Assembly: GCF_045528445.1 (NCBI RefSeq)
Contig: NZ_JBGQQU010000016.1
Location: 1 to 64,000 of the forward strand
Direction of reading: 5' to 3'
DNA: 64,000 nt
DNA from: Desemzia sp045528445
GTDB lineage: Bacteria > Bacillota > Bacilli > Lactobacillales > Carnobacteriaceae
Positions 26,001 through 34,955 of the stretch are shown here, one piece after another. Each line of letters begins with the position of its first letter. The stretch's first letter is position 1. Made by a program: the position numbers and the translations under genes. The notes below the pieces were generated by a model, which saw only the letters and a list, made by a program, of their open reading frames with translations, made no database searches and was not told the origin of the DNA.

Positions 26001-26195
26001 CAGATTTAATTATGGTCTATGGCAGGGATCAATTGTGAAATATCAGAATGAGGATCATTCCTATTGGCAAAGTAATTTTCATTCACTCGATAAGTGATTC
26101 ATTGTTTTTGGAAGTTTGTGTTCTGATTGAACAGTTTTTACGATAGGGGAACTATGGTGAGCAGCTGTTAAACTGTTTTCATGATTATTTAGACG

Positions 26196-27329
26196 TTATT
26201 CCGTTAATTGAAATTCTGGTATCCCTTCTACATCGACTTGGAAAAAGTCTCCTTCTTGTTGCTCGATATGTCCTGTTTGATACGGCTTTCCGGCTACTGT
26301 CAGATACACTTCCGTTACGTCGTAATAATTTCCAATGGTATTTACTAAACTTTCTACAATTAACTGTTCGACTAAAGACCCAGCATTCATTTCATCCATC
26401 AATTCTTGTGAAAAATCTACATAAACTCTGCCATCATCGTTCAAATATAGTGTATTGATGTCAACATTTTCAGATAACACAGGTGTTAACCCTTCTGGAA
26501 TTTCTTTGTAAGCAGATTCTATTGCATCTTTCGTACTATCATTGGTATTCATTTGAACAGTTTTATTGACGTATTCGACTTGCTCTGATTCAAAGTTAGG
26601 GTAATAAAAGCGAATTGTTTGTTCAAAAGGAGTTTCCGTAATGGATTGAATTTCAGTAATGACTTCATTTCCTTCATCATCTGTAAAGACACTTTTTACT
26701 AAGCCAATTTCAGGTGCATAATAGTCCACGACTACAGCTGATTCATTATCCCATTCAGTCGTCACTTCCAACGTTTCATATTCAGCCAGCTCTGTAGTCA
26801 CAGGTACTTCAAGTCCAGTGATTGTTTTAGTGCGTCCATCTGGTATTTCCCAGCTGGCTCCTACTTGAAATGGACTTTGCAACAGTATTTCGATAGGCTC
26901 ATTGGATTTTTCCAATGCATTTTCGCGATAATAAACTTCTCCTTTATGATAAAGAACAACAAGTTGATCCTCTTGTAAAGCAATTACCTCCGCAACTTCA
27001 GTTCCTCCATTATTGCGAGAAAATTGTTTTCGGTTTTCAGTCGAGTAAACAGTAGATTCAGAAAAACCCGCATACTCAATTCCTTCACCTGTGTATTCAT
27101 AATGAAGATTATCGGTATTTGGAAAAAAGTCTTTTGTCGTATAAATAGATTCTGTTGGCTCCTGTGTGCTGGATTCAGATACACTGCTTTCTTCCGCTTC
27201 GGAAGAAGAACTTTGTGAGCTTTCGTTAGTACTCGACTCCTCTGGGTCTCCTGATTGACTCCCACAAGCTGTTACGCCTAATACTGCTGCTACTAGAAAT
27301 GTCATACGGATTTTTTGGAATCGTTCCAT
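26196..27329 (-). CDS. GerMN-domain lipoprotein
   Basis: A 377-residue lipoprotein with lipobox GVTAC (Cys 22), a Ser/Glu-rich linker (about 25-62), a middle domain of beta character and a C-terminal GerMN domain (about 255-365). The GerMN part contains TLYLNDDGRVYVDFSQEL and AGSLVEQLIVESLVNTI. GerMN occurs in GerM of sporulating bacilli and in LpqB. No sporulation gene is nearby, so the role is probably cell-envelope related. It stands alone; its promoter lies in the short gap after the FUSC-like gene. Confidence 0.85.
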   Translation of the reverse strand: MERFQKIRMTFLVAAVLGVTACGSQSGDPEESSTNESSQSSSSEAEESSVSESSTQEPTESIYTTKDFFPNTDNLHYEYTGEGIEYAGFSESTVYSTENRKQFSRNNGGTEVAEVIALQEDQLVVLYHKGEVYYRENALEKSNEPIEILLQSPFQVGASWEIPDGRTKTITGLEVPVTTELAEYETLEVTTEWDNESAVVVDYYAPEIGLVKSVFTDDEGNEVITEIQSITETPFEQTIRFYYPNFESEQVEYVNKTVQMNTNDSTKDAIESAYKEIPEGLTPVLSENVDINTLYLNDDGRVYVDFSQELMDEMNAGSLVEQLIVESLVNTIGNYYDVTEVYLTVAGKPYQTGHIEQQEGDFFQVDVEGIPEFQLTE

Positions 27330-27396
27330 AAAAACTCCTCCTTTTTGTACTCCTCTTCTTACATAATATTATACTTGAACTGTATACGCACAGCAC

Positions 27397-28389
27397 CTAA
27401 AGACTACTGTTTTGAGTAAATAATTCATTGCGGTATTCGTCGAAAAAGTCTTTCTTGATTAGAAGGAATCGTTCAAAATCATTGAGTAATTGAAATAATA
27501 TCGCTCTTTTTTCAAATTCTTCTCTCGTTTGCGGCAAATCGCTTTCTCTAAAGTAACGTGTCAGCTCATCGATCTCTTCCAATAGGTTGATTCCAGGATT
27601 GTACTCATGCAATGTTTCAGCCGTTAAATAATACATTCCAGCCAGTATTTTACTTTGCAGCAGAGGAATAGAGATTTGTTTCAAATTGTGCTGCATCTGT
27701 TCTAATATCCTAGCTTGTGTTTTGCGCATCTCAAAATAGCGGATACTGTAATACGATTGATTGATGAAGCGATTATCTGCTTCATTGTGAGCTAATAGGA
27801 TCCCTTCTTCCAATAATTGATCCAATGTTCTCAATTCAGTATCTGAAATATCTGTTTGGATTCCGTTTTGTAAACAGCCATCAATTTGATATAAGATCTT
27901 TTGCATTTGTTCTTCTACTTTATTTCGAATATCAGTGATTTTATCTGCTTTAGAAGGCATGTATAAATTGACCAATAAGGCCATTCCAGCACCGATCAAC
28001 ATCAATAGTAATTCATTTAGTAATAAACCTGACGACGTGCTTTCAGCAATCAATAAATGAGTAACCAATACTGAACAAGGAGCAATCCCAGATTGGACGT
28101 TTAATTTGTAAGCGCTGGGGACGTAAAGAAGCAAATACAATCCAAAAACCAGCGTTGAAAAACCAAATAATTGGAAGAGCACTGTAGCTATTCCTAAGGC
28201 TAATAGAGTGGATATGACTCTTTGAACAGCAATTTCAAATGAAGTTTTCCGTGTGTCCAGCACACTTAATATGGCAATAATTCCAGCAGATATACTAGAA
28301 TCCAATTGAAGAAAATCGGCTATAAAAATTGCGACTACGGTTGAAAGAGCTATTTTTAATGTACGTAAACAAAGGGACACTGCAGTCAC
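27397..28389 (-). CDS. FUSC/aromatic acid exporter family membrane protein
   Basis: A 330-residue protein with an N-terminal half of about six transmembrane helices (10-155) and a cytosolic helical half. It resembles the DUF939/FUSC group (YgaE-like) whose relatives export aromatic acids. The second half (about 165-325) is predicted mostly helical and contains ARILEQMQHNLKQI. Substrate unknown. Upstream lies the repeat-rich region 28492-28736. Confidence 0.82.
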   Translation of the reverse strand: MTAVSLCLRTLKIALSTVVAIFIADFLQLDSSISAGIIAILSVLDTRKTSFEIAVQRVISTLLALGIATVLFQLFGFSTLVFGLYLLLYVPSAYKLNVQSGIAPCSVLVTHLLIAESTSSGLLLNELLLMLIGAGMALLVNLYMPSKADKITDIRNKVEEQMQKILYQIDGCLQNGIQTDISDTELRTLDQLLEEGILLAHNEADNRFINQSYYSIRYFEMRKTQARILEQMQHNLKQISIPLLQSKILAGMYYLTAETLHEYNPGINLLEEIDELTRYFRESDLPQTREEFEKRAILFQLLNDFERFLLIKKDFFDEYRNELFTQNSSL

Positions 28390-28491
28390 TTCCTTTTCTA
28401 CAGGGTAAAGATAACTAACTTGAGAAAATATCGTTGTCTATAAGTTCATTTTCATTATACCAGATGATTCATTTAATGAGCAGTATGCAAA

Positions 28492-28642
28492 CACAGTATG
28501 GTAGTTGAGCACTTTATTAGTACCATATCTCACCGTTTAAAAGCACAGTATGGTAGTTGAGCACCTTATTAGTACCCTTTCTCACTGTTTAAAAGCACAG
28601 TATGGTAGTTGAGCACCTTATTAGTACCCTTTCTCACTGTTT
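28492..28642. repeat. Three tandem copies of a 52-bp repeat
   Basis: Copies begin at 28492, 28544 and 28596 with CACAGTATGGTAGTTGAGCA. Copies 2 and 3 are almost identical; copy 1 differs at a few bases. Each copy can form GGTA/TACC and CAGT/ACTG pairings around its centre. There are no unique spacers, so it is not a CRISPR array. Confidence 0.92.
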
Positions 28643-28656
28643 GCAAAAAAATGTTC

Positions 28657-28683
28657 ATCATCACTCAGCGGTGCTCAATGATG
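28657..28683. repeat. Hairpin 1 with CATCAT/ATGATG arms
   Basis: CATCAT and ATGATG flank a loop containing GGTGCTCAA, which is complementary to the TTGAGCACC in the 52-bp repeats. A near copy of the whole unit lies at 28709-28736. Confidence 0.6.
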
Positions 28684-28708
28684 TTAAGACTCCGTTACTT
28701 CATCATTT

Positions 28709-28736
28709 CATCATCCAGCATAGCTCTTTGATGATG
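28709..28736. repeat. Hairpin 2 with CATCATC/GATGATG arms
   Basis: CATCATC and GATGATG form a 7-bp stem, with AGC and GCT able to pair inside the loop. Same size and arms as hairpin 1, about 52 bp downstream of it. Confidence 0.65.
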
Positions 28737-28839
28737 CAAGTAATCCTCCATATTCCTAAATAAATTTCTACAAGGTTCAAAATTAAAAGACGGTTAATTT
28801 TTATTTGTCAATTTCAAAAAGTTGGCAAACCACAAAAAA

Positions 28840-28869
28840 GGCAGCCGCTTATGGATCAAGCAACTGCCT
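28840..28869 (-). terminator. Terminator of the FtsX-type ABC operon
   Basis: AGGCAGTTGCTT and AAGCGGCTGCCT pair on the minus strand and are followed by TTTTTTG, 16 nt after the stop codon at 28886. Confidence 0.85.
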
Positions 28870-28885
28870 CTTTTGTAATCATCTT

Positions 28886-31800
28886 CTATTCTACTGTTTT
28901 TAAAGCTTCCAGCATATCTACATTTTTTAATTTGACATGCATGAAGAGCATAACGATGGTAGAAAATAAAATCGTTAATAACGCGGAATAAATATAACTG
29001 GATACCGCAATGACCGGACTGAACATCATAATATCTAATTCAGCTGTATTCAATACAAACCCATGCAATAACAATCCCAACAATAATCCGACTGCTGTTC
29101 CCATCAACGTTAAGAGGAAGTTTTCACGGTACACATACATGGTCACTTCTTTATCATAAAAACCAAGGACTTTGATCGTGGACAATTCACGAATGCGTTC
29201 AGATACATTGATATTCGTCAAATTATACAATACGACAAATGCCAGTAAAGCAGCCGAGACAACTAAAACAATCGTTACAATAACTAAGCTTTCCAAGGTA
29301 TCTTTGAAAGCTTCGCTAATAAAACTGGTAAAGGTTACCCCAACGACCGCATCTAATTGTGTCAGTTGTTGGCCAAATTCATCTTCCCAATTTTGCGACT
29401 CATCAAAACTCAATAAATGAGTGTTGGCTTCAGGAATTTCTCCTACCGCTGACTCATAGTAAGCTGGTGAAAGATAAACAAAATGCTGCAAGTAATTTTC
29501 AGTAATCTGTTCGACTGTGACACTGATTTCCTGATTGTCTGCATCTTCCAATGTCAACGTGTCTCCTATTTGCAAGTCAAACAACTCAGCAAGCTTTTCA
29601 CTGACAACAGCTCCATCATCTGACAAAACGTAATGTTCATCTGAAGTACGATTTGTCAGTGTAACAAATGCATCTAAGTTCTCCGTTGTTTCTGGGACAA
29701 AAATCGTCACATCTTGAGGATTGACGCCTTCTTCTGCGGCAGTGTAAATTTCTTGATACACTTTCAATCCTGATTCTAATTCAGAAGTATTTTCAATCAA
29801 TTGGGCGTATTCTTCTTTTTCAAAGTCCGTTGCATCCGTATTCAAGGCCACAATCGAATCGTATTGGTTGATTTTTCCATATTGTAGAGTACCAACATCT
29901 GAAATCGAATCCGATAATCCAAATCCAGTTAACAACAAGGCTGTACATCCAGAAATACCAGCAACTGTCATCAACATTCTGCGCTTGTAGCGGAAAATAT
30001 TCCGAGCGGTAATTTTTTGTGTAAAAGTAAATCTATTCCAAATAAATGGAATGCGTTCTAACAAGATTCTTTTTCCAACTTTTGGCGCTTTAGGACGCAT
30101 CAAATTGGCGGCATTACTTTTTAGAGAAACACGAACGGCTATTAAAGCTGTTAAGCCGGTACATAGGAAAGCGATGATCAAGGAAACGATAACGTCTTCC
30201 CAGTAATAGCCGATTTGAACAGACGTCAAATTGTACAAAGATCCGTACGCATTGATAATCACCGTCGGGAACAAATGGAAGCCAACAAGTAAACCAATCA
30301 CCGCACCTGTCAAACTAGCTAGTGAGGCGTAAACGAGGAATTTCTTTGAGATATCCCAGTTGGTATACCCTAAAGCTTTTAACGTTCCAATTTGTGTGCG
30401 TTGTTCATCTACCATTCTAGTCATCGTAGTCAATGAAACAAGCGCTGCGATAAGGAAGAAAAATACTGGGAATATTTGTGCAATGGAAGCGATCCGTTCT
30501 GCATTATCATTAAACTCTGCATATCCTGGATTTGTATTCCGATCCAACACATAATATTCAGGCAGCGTAACATCTTCCAATTCTGTTTTGGCTTTATCTA
30601 GTTCTCTTTGCCCTTTAGCTAGTTCAGCCTCAGCATCTTCGATTTCAGCTTCAGCATCTCTTTTTTCTGTTTGAAATTCTGCAACTGCATCTTCGTATTC
30701 AGCTTCGCCTTGTTCTAGCTCGGCTTGAGCTTCTTGCAATTCCATTTCGCCGTTTTCTTTTTGTTGATCCAATTCATTTTGAGCTTCTTCCAAAGCAGCT
30801 CTGCCTTCAGCGATTTGACTTTCTGCTGCCTCAAGTTGCGCTCGTTGTTGATCAATCTGTTGCTGTCCTGCAGTTAACTCGGCTTGATAATTGTCTAACT
30901 GCTCACGAATTAAAAGTAGTCTGGATTCTGTCGTATTCAATGCTTCAAGTGCATTTACAGGCGGAACCACACCATCGTAGTAATTGGTCATCATTTCTCC
31001 CAACTCTACTTCCATAGCATTCAGTTGTTCCGTTACTTGTACTTGTCGATCTAAAGGCACATTCATACCTGGTATCTGAATCACGGTGCGAGCCGTTTCG
31101 ATCCACGCTTGAATACCAGCAGCGTTCTCATCAGCTTCATCCGTTGGCAAACCAGCTTCTACTTCTTCAATAGTTGAAAGAACTGTTTGAGCAGGAACTG
31201 TACCTGCCAAATAACCACTCACTAATCCGCTTATCTCTGGACTAATGGCTTGAGCCCCACTTACCAAGGTATTCTGTTCATCAGAGGGAATCGTTTCACT
31301 AGGAATCGTAACTGTAACTGTTTCACGAGCATTTTGAAGAACTGCCGTACCATTCGCTATCTGTGTTTCGCCAGATGCTCTTTCTTGTTCCAGAGCAGCT
31401 TTTGAATTGTCTAGTTCTTCTTGCGCTGCCTCCAATTCTGCTTTTCCATTCACAATTTCGATACGTGAATTTTCTAATTCTTGAGTCTTTTGATCGATCG
31501 TTGCTTGACCATTGGCAATTTCGGTTTCAAATGTCGCTACACCGTCATTGTATTCTTGCCATCCTTGATCTAGTTCAGCACGGGCATTAGCCAGCTGGGT
31601 TTCGGCATCTGCTAAAGCTTGCTGACCTTCTTCAATTTCAGTACGTCCATCATCGATTTCAGCTTGTCCTTTATCTATCTCGTCTTGAATGCGTTTTTGA
31701 ATCTCTTTTCTTCGCTCTTCAGGACGATTGCTTAATGCAGCTTCAATAGCGGATTGTTTTTTTTCAACTTCCGTCTCATAATTATCGGAATAAGATTGAA

Positions 31801-32476
31801 GAGCTTCAGCACTTGAAAAAGTTAAATAAGCTTCTGTGTAAACCTCCAGATTGAAATCATCTTGAGGAATAAAAGCAAACCCATCAAGAGTCCCTGATCC
31901 AATAGAAGTGTTCCCTCTAGCGTTATTTTCAATAAATTGAGGGGAATGGGCAAATCCAACAACTTCATACGTTACACCAGTAAAAGAATCTTCTAAGTTG
32001 ATTGAATCATCATCTGTTTTAAACGTTATCGTATCACCAATCGAATACTCTTCTGTATACGCGCTTTTCGCATCCAGAACTATTTCACCTGAATTTTCAG
32101 GAAGTCTGCCATCAACTAAGACAGGCTGATTGATATCTGGTTGGTCAGCATTCGAAGTACTCACAATTTTTGTGACCAAATCTGTCCCTTCCAGTATCAC
32201 GTCTTGCGTATAAACAGCTTCAACAGAAGCCCCTTCGATATCTTTCAATAACTCAATATCGTCTTCTGTCAGTCCGTACGTTGAAAGGACTTTTACATCC
32301 ATTAAATTATTTTCTTTATAATAAGTATCAGCGGTGTCTATCATATCGGGGCTGGTAGCCTTAATTCCTGAGTAAAAAGCCACGCCAAGCAAAATAATCA
32401 AAAAAATCGATAAAAATCGCATTTTTGATTTCGCTATTTCACGAAAAATATCTTTCCATAATGTTTTTTTCTTCAA
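28886..32476 (-). CDS. Large FtsX-type ABC transporter permease with coiled-coil insert
   Basis: A 1196-residue membrane protein. One transmembrane helix near 20-40 starts the first half. The long stretch 240-640 is Glu/Gln/Ala-rich heptad-like coiled coil, broken by a segment near 385-500. FtsX domains with three helices each lie near 660-790 and at the C-terminus (1060-1185). The layout fits MacB/FtsX-type exporters that act on envelope components rather than importers. The cognate ATPase gene lies 10 nt upstream. Substrate unknown. Confidence 0.88.
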   Translation of the reverse strand: MKKKTLWKDIFREIAKSKMRFLSIFLIILLGVAFYSGIKATSPDMIDTADTYYKENNLMDVKVLSTYGLTEDDIELLKDIEGASVEAVYTQDVILEGTDLVTKIVSTSNADQPDINQPVLVDGRLPENSGEIVLDAKSAYTEEYSIGDTITFKTDDDSINLEDSFTGVTYEVVGFAHSPQFIENNARGNTSIGSGTLDGFAFIPQDDFNLEVYTEAYLTFSSAEALQSYSDNYETEVEKKQSAIEAALSNRPEERRKEIQKRIQDEIDKGQAEIDDGRTEIEEGQQALADAETQLANARAELDQGWQEYNDGVATFETEIANGQATIDQKTQELENSRIEIVNGKAELEAAQEELDNSKAALEQERASGETQIANGTAVLQNARETVTVTIPSETIPSDEQNTLVSGAQAISPEISGLVSGYLAGTVPAQTVLSTIEEVEAGLPTDEADENAAGIQAWIETARTVIQIPGMNVPLDRQVQVTEQLNAMEVELGEMMTNYYDGVVPPVNALEALNTTESRLLLIREQLDNYQAELTAGQQQIDQQRAQLEAAESQIAEGRAALEEAQNELDQQKENGEMELQEAQAELEQGEAEYEDAVAEFQTEKRDAEAEIEDAEAELAKGQRELDKAKTELEDVTLPEYYVLDRNTNPGYAEFNDNAERIASIAQIFPVFFFLIAALVSLTTMTRMVDEQRTQIGTLKALGYTNWDISKKFLVYASLASLTGAVIGLLVGFHLFPTVIINAYGSLYNLTSVQIGYYWEDVIVSLIIAFLCTGLTALIAVRVSLKSNAANLMRPKAPKVGKRILLERIPFIWNRFTFTQKITARNIFRYKRRMLMTVAGISGCTALLLTGFGLSDSISDVGTLQYGKINQYDSIVALNTDATDFEKEEYAQLIENTSELESGLKVYQEIYTAAEEGVNPQDVTIFVPETTENLDAFVTLTNRTSDEHYVLSDDGAVVSEKLAELFDLQIGDTLTLEDADNQEISVTVEQITENYLQHFVYLSPAYYESAVGEIPEANTHLLSFDESQNWEDEFGQQLTQLDAVVGVTFTSFISEAFKDTLESLVIVTIVLVVSAALLAFVVLYNLTNINVSERIRELSTIKVLGFYDKEVTMYVYRENFLLTLMGTAVGLLLGLLLHGFVLNTAELDIMMFSPVIAVSSYIYSALLTILFSTIVMLFMHVKLKNVDMLEALKTVE

Positions 32477-32486
32477 AGTCTCACCT

Positions 32487-33188
32487 CTACCATTCTATCT
32501 CTGCTACAGATTTAGGATTAGGATTCAGTGTAACTTTGCGTACTTTGGCATTATTGATTTCGATGGTACGATCTGCAATCGGTGTGATCGCTTGATTATG
32601 AGTAATCACAATAACGGTCGTACCATAGTTTTCACAAGTGTCTTTCAACAACTTCAATACTTGTTTCCCTGTTTCATAATCTAAAGCACCAGTAGGTTCA
32701 TCACAAAGCAATAACTTCGGCTGTTTAGCCAGAGCTCTTGCGATCGCTACACGTTGTTGTTCTCCACCAGATAATTGTGCTGGGAAATTGTTCATTCGAT
32801 GACCCAATCCCACTTCTTGAAGTACTTTTTCAGGATCCAATGCATCGACAGAAATTTCAGAAGCCAATTCCACGTTTTCTTTTGCCGTTAAATTAGGCAC
32901 TAAGTTATAGGATTGGAAGACAAAACCTATTGATTCACGGCGATAGCGAATCAACTGTTTGTCGTTAAAATCGGAAATGTCTATTCCATCAATTTCAACC
33001 AAACCTTCATCAGCCGTATCCATTCCACCTAAAATATTCAATACCGTTGTTTTTCCAGCACCACTTGGTCCTACGATGACTGCGAACTCACCTTCTTCAA
33101 TCTCAAAGGTAACTCCATCATTCGCAGCAACAATCGTTTCTCCCATTTTATAGCGTTTGTACTCATCTTTTATTTTAACAAAAGCCAT
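32487..33188 (-). CDS. ABC transporter ATP-binding protein (LolD/MacB type)
   Basis: About 233 residues with Walker A GPSGAGKTT, Q-loop YNLVPNLTAKENV, signature LSGGEQQRVAIARAL, Walker B LLCDEPTGALD and switch His in VIVITHNQAI. This is the set typical of ATPases paired with FtsX-type permeases. The frame opens at a GTG at 33197 that overlaps the ribosome-site-like GGAG; the ATG at 33188 is an equal or better start. Translation is coupled to the permease gene by a 10-nt gap. Confidence 0.93.
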   Translation of the reverse strand: MAFVKIKDEYKRYKMGETIVAANDGVTFEIEEGEFAVIVGPSGAGKTTVLNILGGMDTADEGLVEIDGIDISDFNDKQLIRYRRESIGFVFQSYNLVPNLTAKENVELASEISVDALDPEKVLQEVGLGHRMNNFPAQLSGGEQQRVAIARALAKQPKLLLCDEPTGALDYETGKQVLKLLKDTCENYGTTVIVITHNQAITPIADRTIEINNAKVRKVTLNPNPKSVAEIEW

Positions 33189-33276
33189 TTTCTCCACACT
33201 TTCTAACTAATTTGTTTTTTCAGTTTTTACTATTTAATATAGATACCCGTACAGTTTAACAAAAAAAAGCATTTAA

Positions 33277-33322
33277 AGAATAGTTAGACCTTCATATTTA
33301 TAAAGGCTTAACTATTCTCTTT
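33277..33322 (-). terminator. Terminator between APC permease and ABC genes
   Basis: AGAATAGTTAGACCTT and AAAGGCTTAACTATTCT pair with one bulge around a short AT loop. It lies just after the APC permease stop codon at 33337 and upstream of the ABC gene pair. Confidence 0.8.
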
Positions 33323-33336
33323 GTTTGATAGAAGCA

Positions 33337-34728
33337 TTATTTTTTTGTATTCATTTTACTATGTTTATAACCATACACCATGTAAATAACGATCCCAATT
33401 ATCAACCAAACTAGGAAAGACACCCAAACGGTCCACGACAACTGTACCATTAAATAAATACAAACCAGAATAGACAGTATTGGCAATGCCGGAACTAGTG
33501 GGACTCGAAACTCCCCTTTTTCAGGTTGTCCATGTTCTTTTCTTAATTTGATGATTCCCGCAGCCATGATCACAAATACCATCAACGTTACAATATTTGT
33601 CAATTCAGCCAATTTCCCTAGAGGAACAACTCCCGATAAAACAGCTGTAATGACACCAGCAACCATGGTCGCTTTTTTAGGCGTATGGTTTTTCTCGTCT
33701 ATTTCACTTAAAAATTCAGGCAGCAATCCATCTCTGCTAATCGCGAATATCAATCTGCCTAGTCCATACATCATAGAAATAAGAACCGTCAGTAGCGTTA
33801 AGATGGCTCCCACAGAAATCATTCCAGCCACAAAATCCTGTCCGATAAAACGCATGGCAAATGATACAGGATCACGAACATCCAGATTCGCAAATGGCAC
33901 GACACCCGTCAATACCAAGGTTACTAAAATATATAAAACTGTTGCAATTCCTAAAGAACCAATAATTCCTCGAGGCATACTTTTTTGTGGATCTTTTGTT
34001 TCTTCTGCAGCCGTACTGACAGCATCAAATCCCAGAAAAGCAAAAAATACAATGGCTGCTCCTTCAATAATACCATCTAAACCAAAAGGTGCAAACGGTG
34101 TCCAATTTTCCGGTTTAACATAAAACACACCAACCACTAAAAATAATGCAATCAATCCAAATTTCACATACACCATCATACTGTTCAAACGAAGAGCTTT
34201 TTTAGCTCCTTGCATAACTAAATAGCTGACGATAAGCGTTACTAAAACAGCGATCAAATCAATATAAGTACCATTTGCTGCATTGTAAGAAGCTCGCAAA
34301 GCAGAAGGCAGCCCAATACCTAGACCTGTTAAAAATCCATTCAAATACCCGGACCACCCTGAAGCTACAGAAGCACACGCCAATAAATATTGACACAGCA
34401 TCAACCAACCGACAAGCCAGCCGACAATTTCACCAAAAATAGCGTACCCATAAGAATAGGCTCCTCCAGATACCGGCATTCTTGAAGCAAATTCAGCAAA
34501 ACACAATGCGCTTAGTGCACAAGAAAAAGCTGCAATAATGAACGAAATAATTAAAGCCGGTCCTGCAGTTACCGCACTAGCTGTTCCGGTGATGACAAAA
34601 ATCCCCGTCCCAACAATGGCTCCTAAACCTAATAAAATCAGATCCATCGTTTTTAATTCTTTAGGCAATCCTGATTGCCTTTCTTTCCCTATTGTTACAG
34701 GGAGCTTTCTAAAATAGCTCATCTTCAT
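33337..34728 (-). CDS. APC family amino acid permease
   Basis: A 463-residue transporter with 12 predicted transmembrane helices. The APC-family start LILLGLGAIVGTGIFVITG appears at 30-48, then SGGAYSYGYAIFGE near 87 and the FAFLGFDAVSTAAEETKDPQ helix near 232. It resembles the YfnA/YhdG/CAT group of cationic or broad-specificity amino acid permeases; the substrate is not predictable from this alone. Monocistronic. Confidence 0.92.
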   Translation of the reverse strand: MKMSYFRKLPVTIGKERQSGLPKELKTMDLILLGLGAIVGTGIFVITGTASAVTAGPALIISFIIAAFSCALSALCFAEFASRMPVSGGAYSYGYAIFGEIVGWLVGWLMLCQYLLACASVASGWSGYLNGFLTGLGIGLPSALRASYNAANGTYIDLIAVLVTLIVSYLVMQGAKKALRLNSMMVYVKFGLIALFLVVGVFYVKPENWTPFAPFGLDGIIEGAAIVFFAFLGFDAVSTAAEETKDPQKSMPRGIIGSLGIATVLYILVTLVLTGVVPFANLDVRDPVSFAMRFIGQDFVAGMISVGAILTLLTVLISMMYGLGRLIFAISRDGLLPEFLSEIDEKNHTPKKATMVAGVITAVLSGVVPLGKLAELTNIVTLMVFVIMAAGIIKLRKEHGQPEKGEFRVPLVPALPILSILVCIYLMVQLSWTVWVSFLVWLIIGIVIYMVYGYKHSKMNTKK

Positions 34729-34955
34729 CCGTCCACTCTCTATTAAATTCTTGATTAAATCATTACACTACATATTAACAATAAGTGAGCTTAAATAAAA
34801 TCTTTCCTCCTGTTTTCTCATACTTTCTTTAGGGAATTTCATCTATTTTCACAGATAAAAGCGGATTATGGACTAATTTAGGTGAACAGGGCTTAAATGT
34901 GCTAAAATAAAACTACTAAAAAAGACTAGCAACTAGTAATTAAGGAGTTAAACAA

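Larger units (their letters stand above)
25691..26195. other. Gene-free interval upstream of livJ
   Basis: No coding frame is supportable. It contains the livJ promoter region, a CodY-like box at 25800-25814 and a terminator-like hairpin at 25964-26000. The roughly 190 bp between that hairpin and the GerMN gene stop at 26196 show nothing recognisable. Confidence 0.5.
28390..28885. other. Repeat-rich gene-free interval
   Basis: No coding frame. It holds the upstream region of the FUSC-like gene, a triplicated 52-bp repeat (28492-28642), two look-alike hairpins (28657-28683 and 28709-28736) and the terminator of the FtsX-type permease (28840-28869). Confidence 0.75.

Noticed and set aside
28492..28642. 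Possible CRISPR array
   Set aside because: The three units are contiguous 52-bp copies with no unique spacers, and no cas gene is present.
33548..34123. Plus-strand 191-codon frame
   Set aside because: Shadow of the APC permease gene on the other strand; composition mirrors complementary codons.
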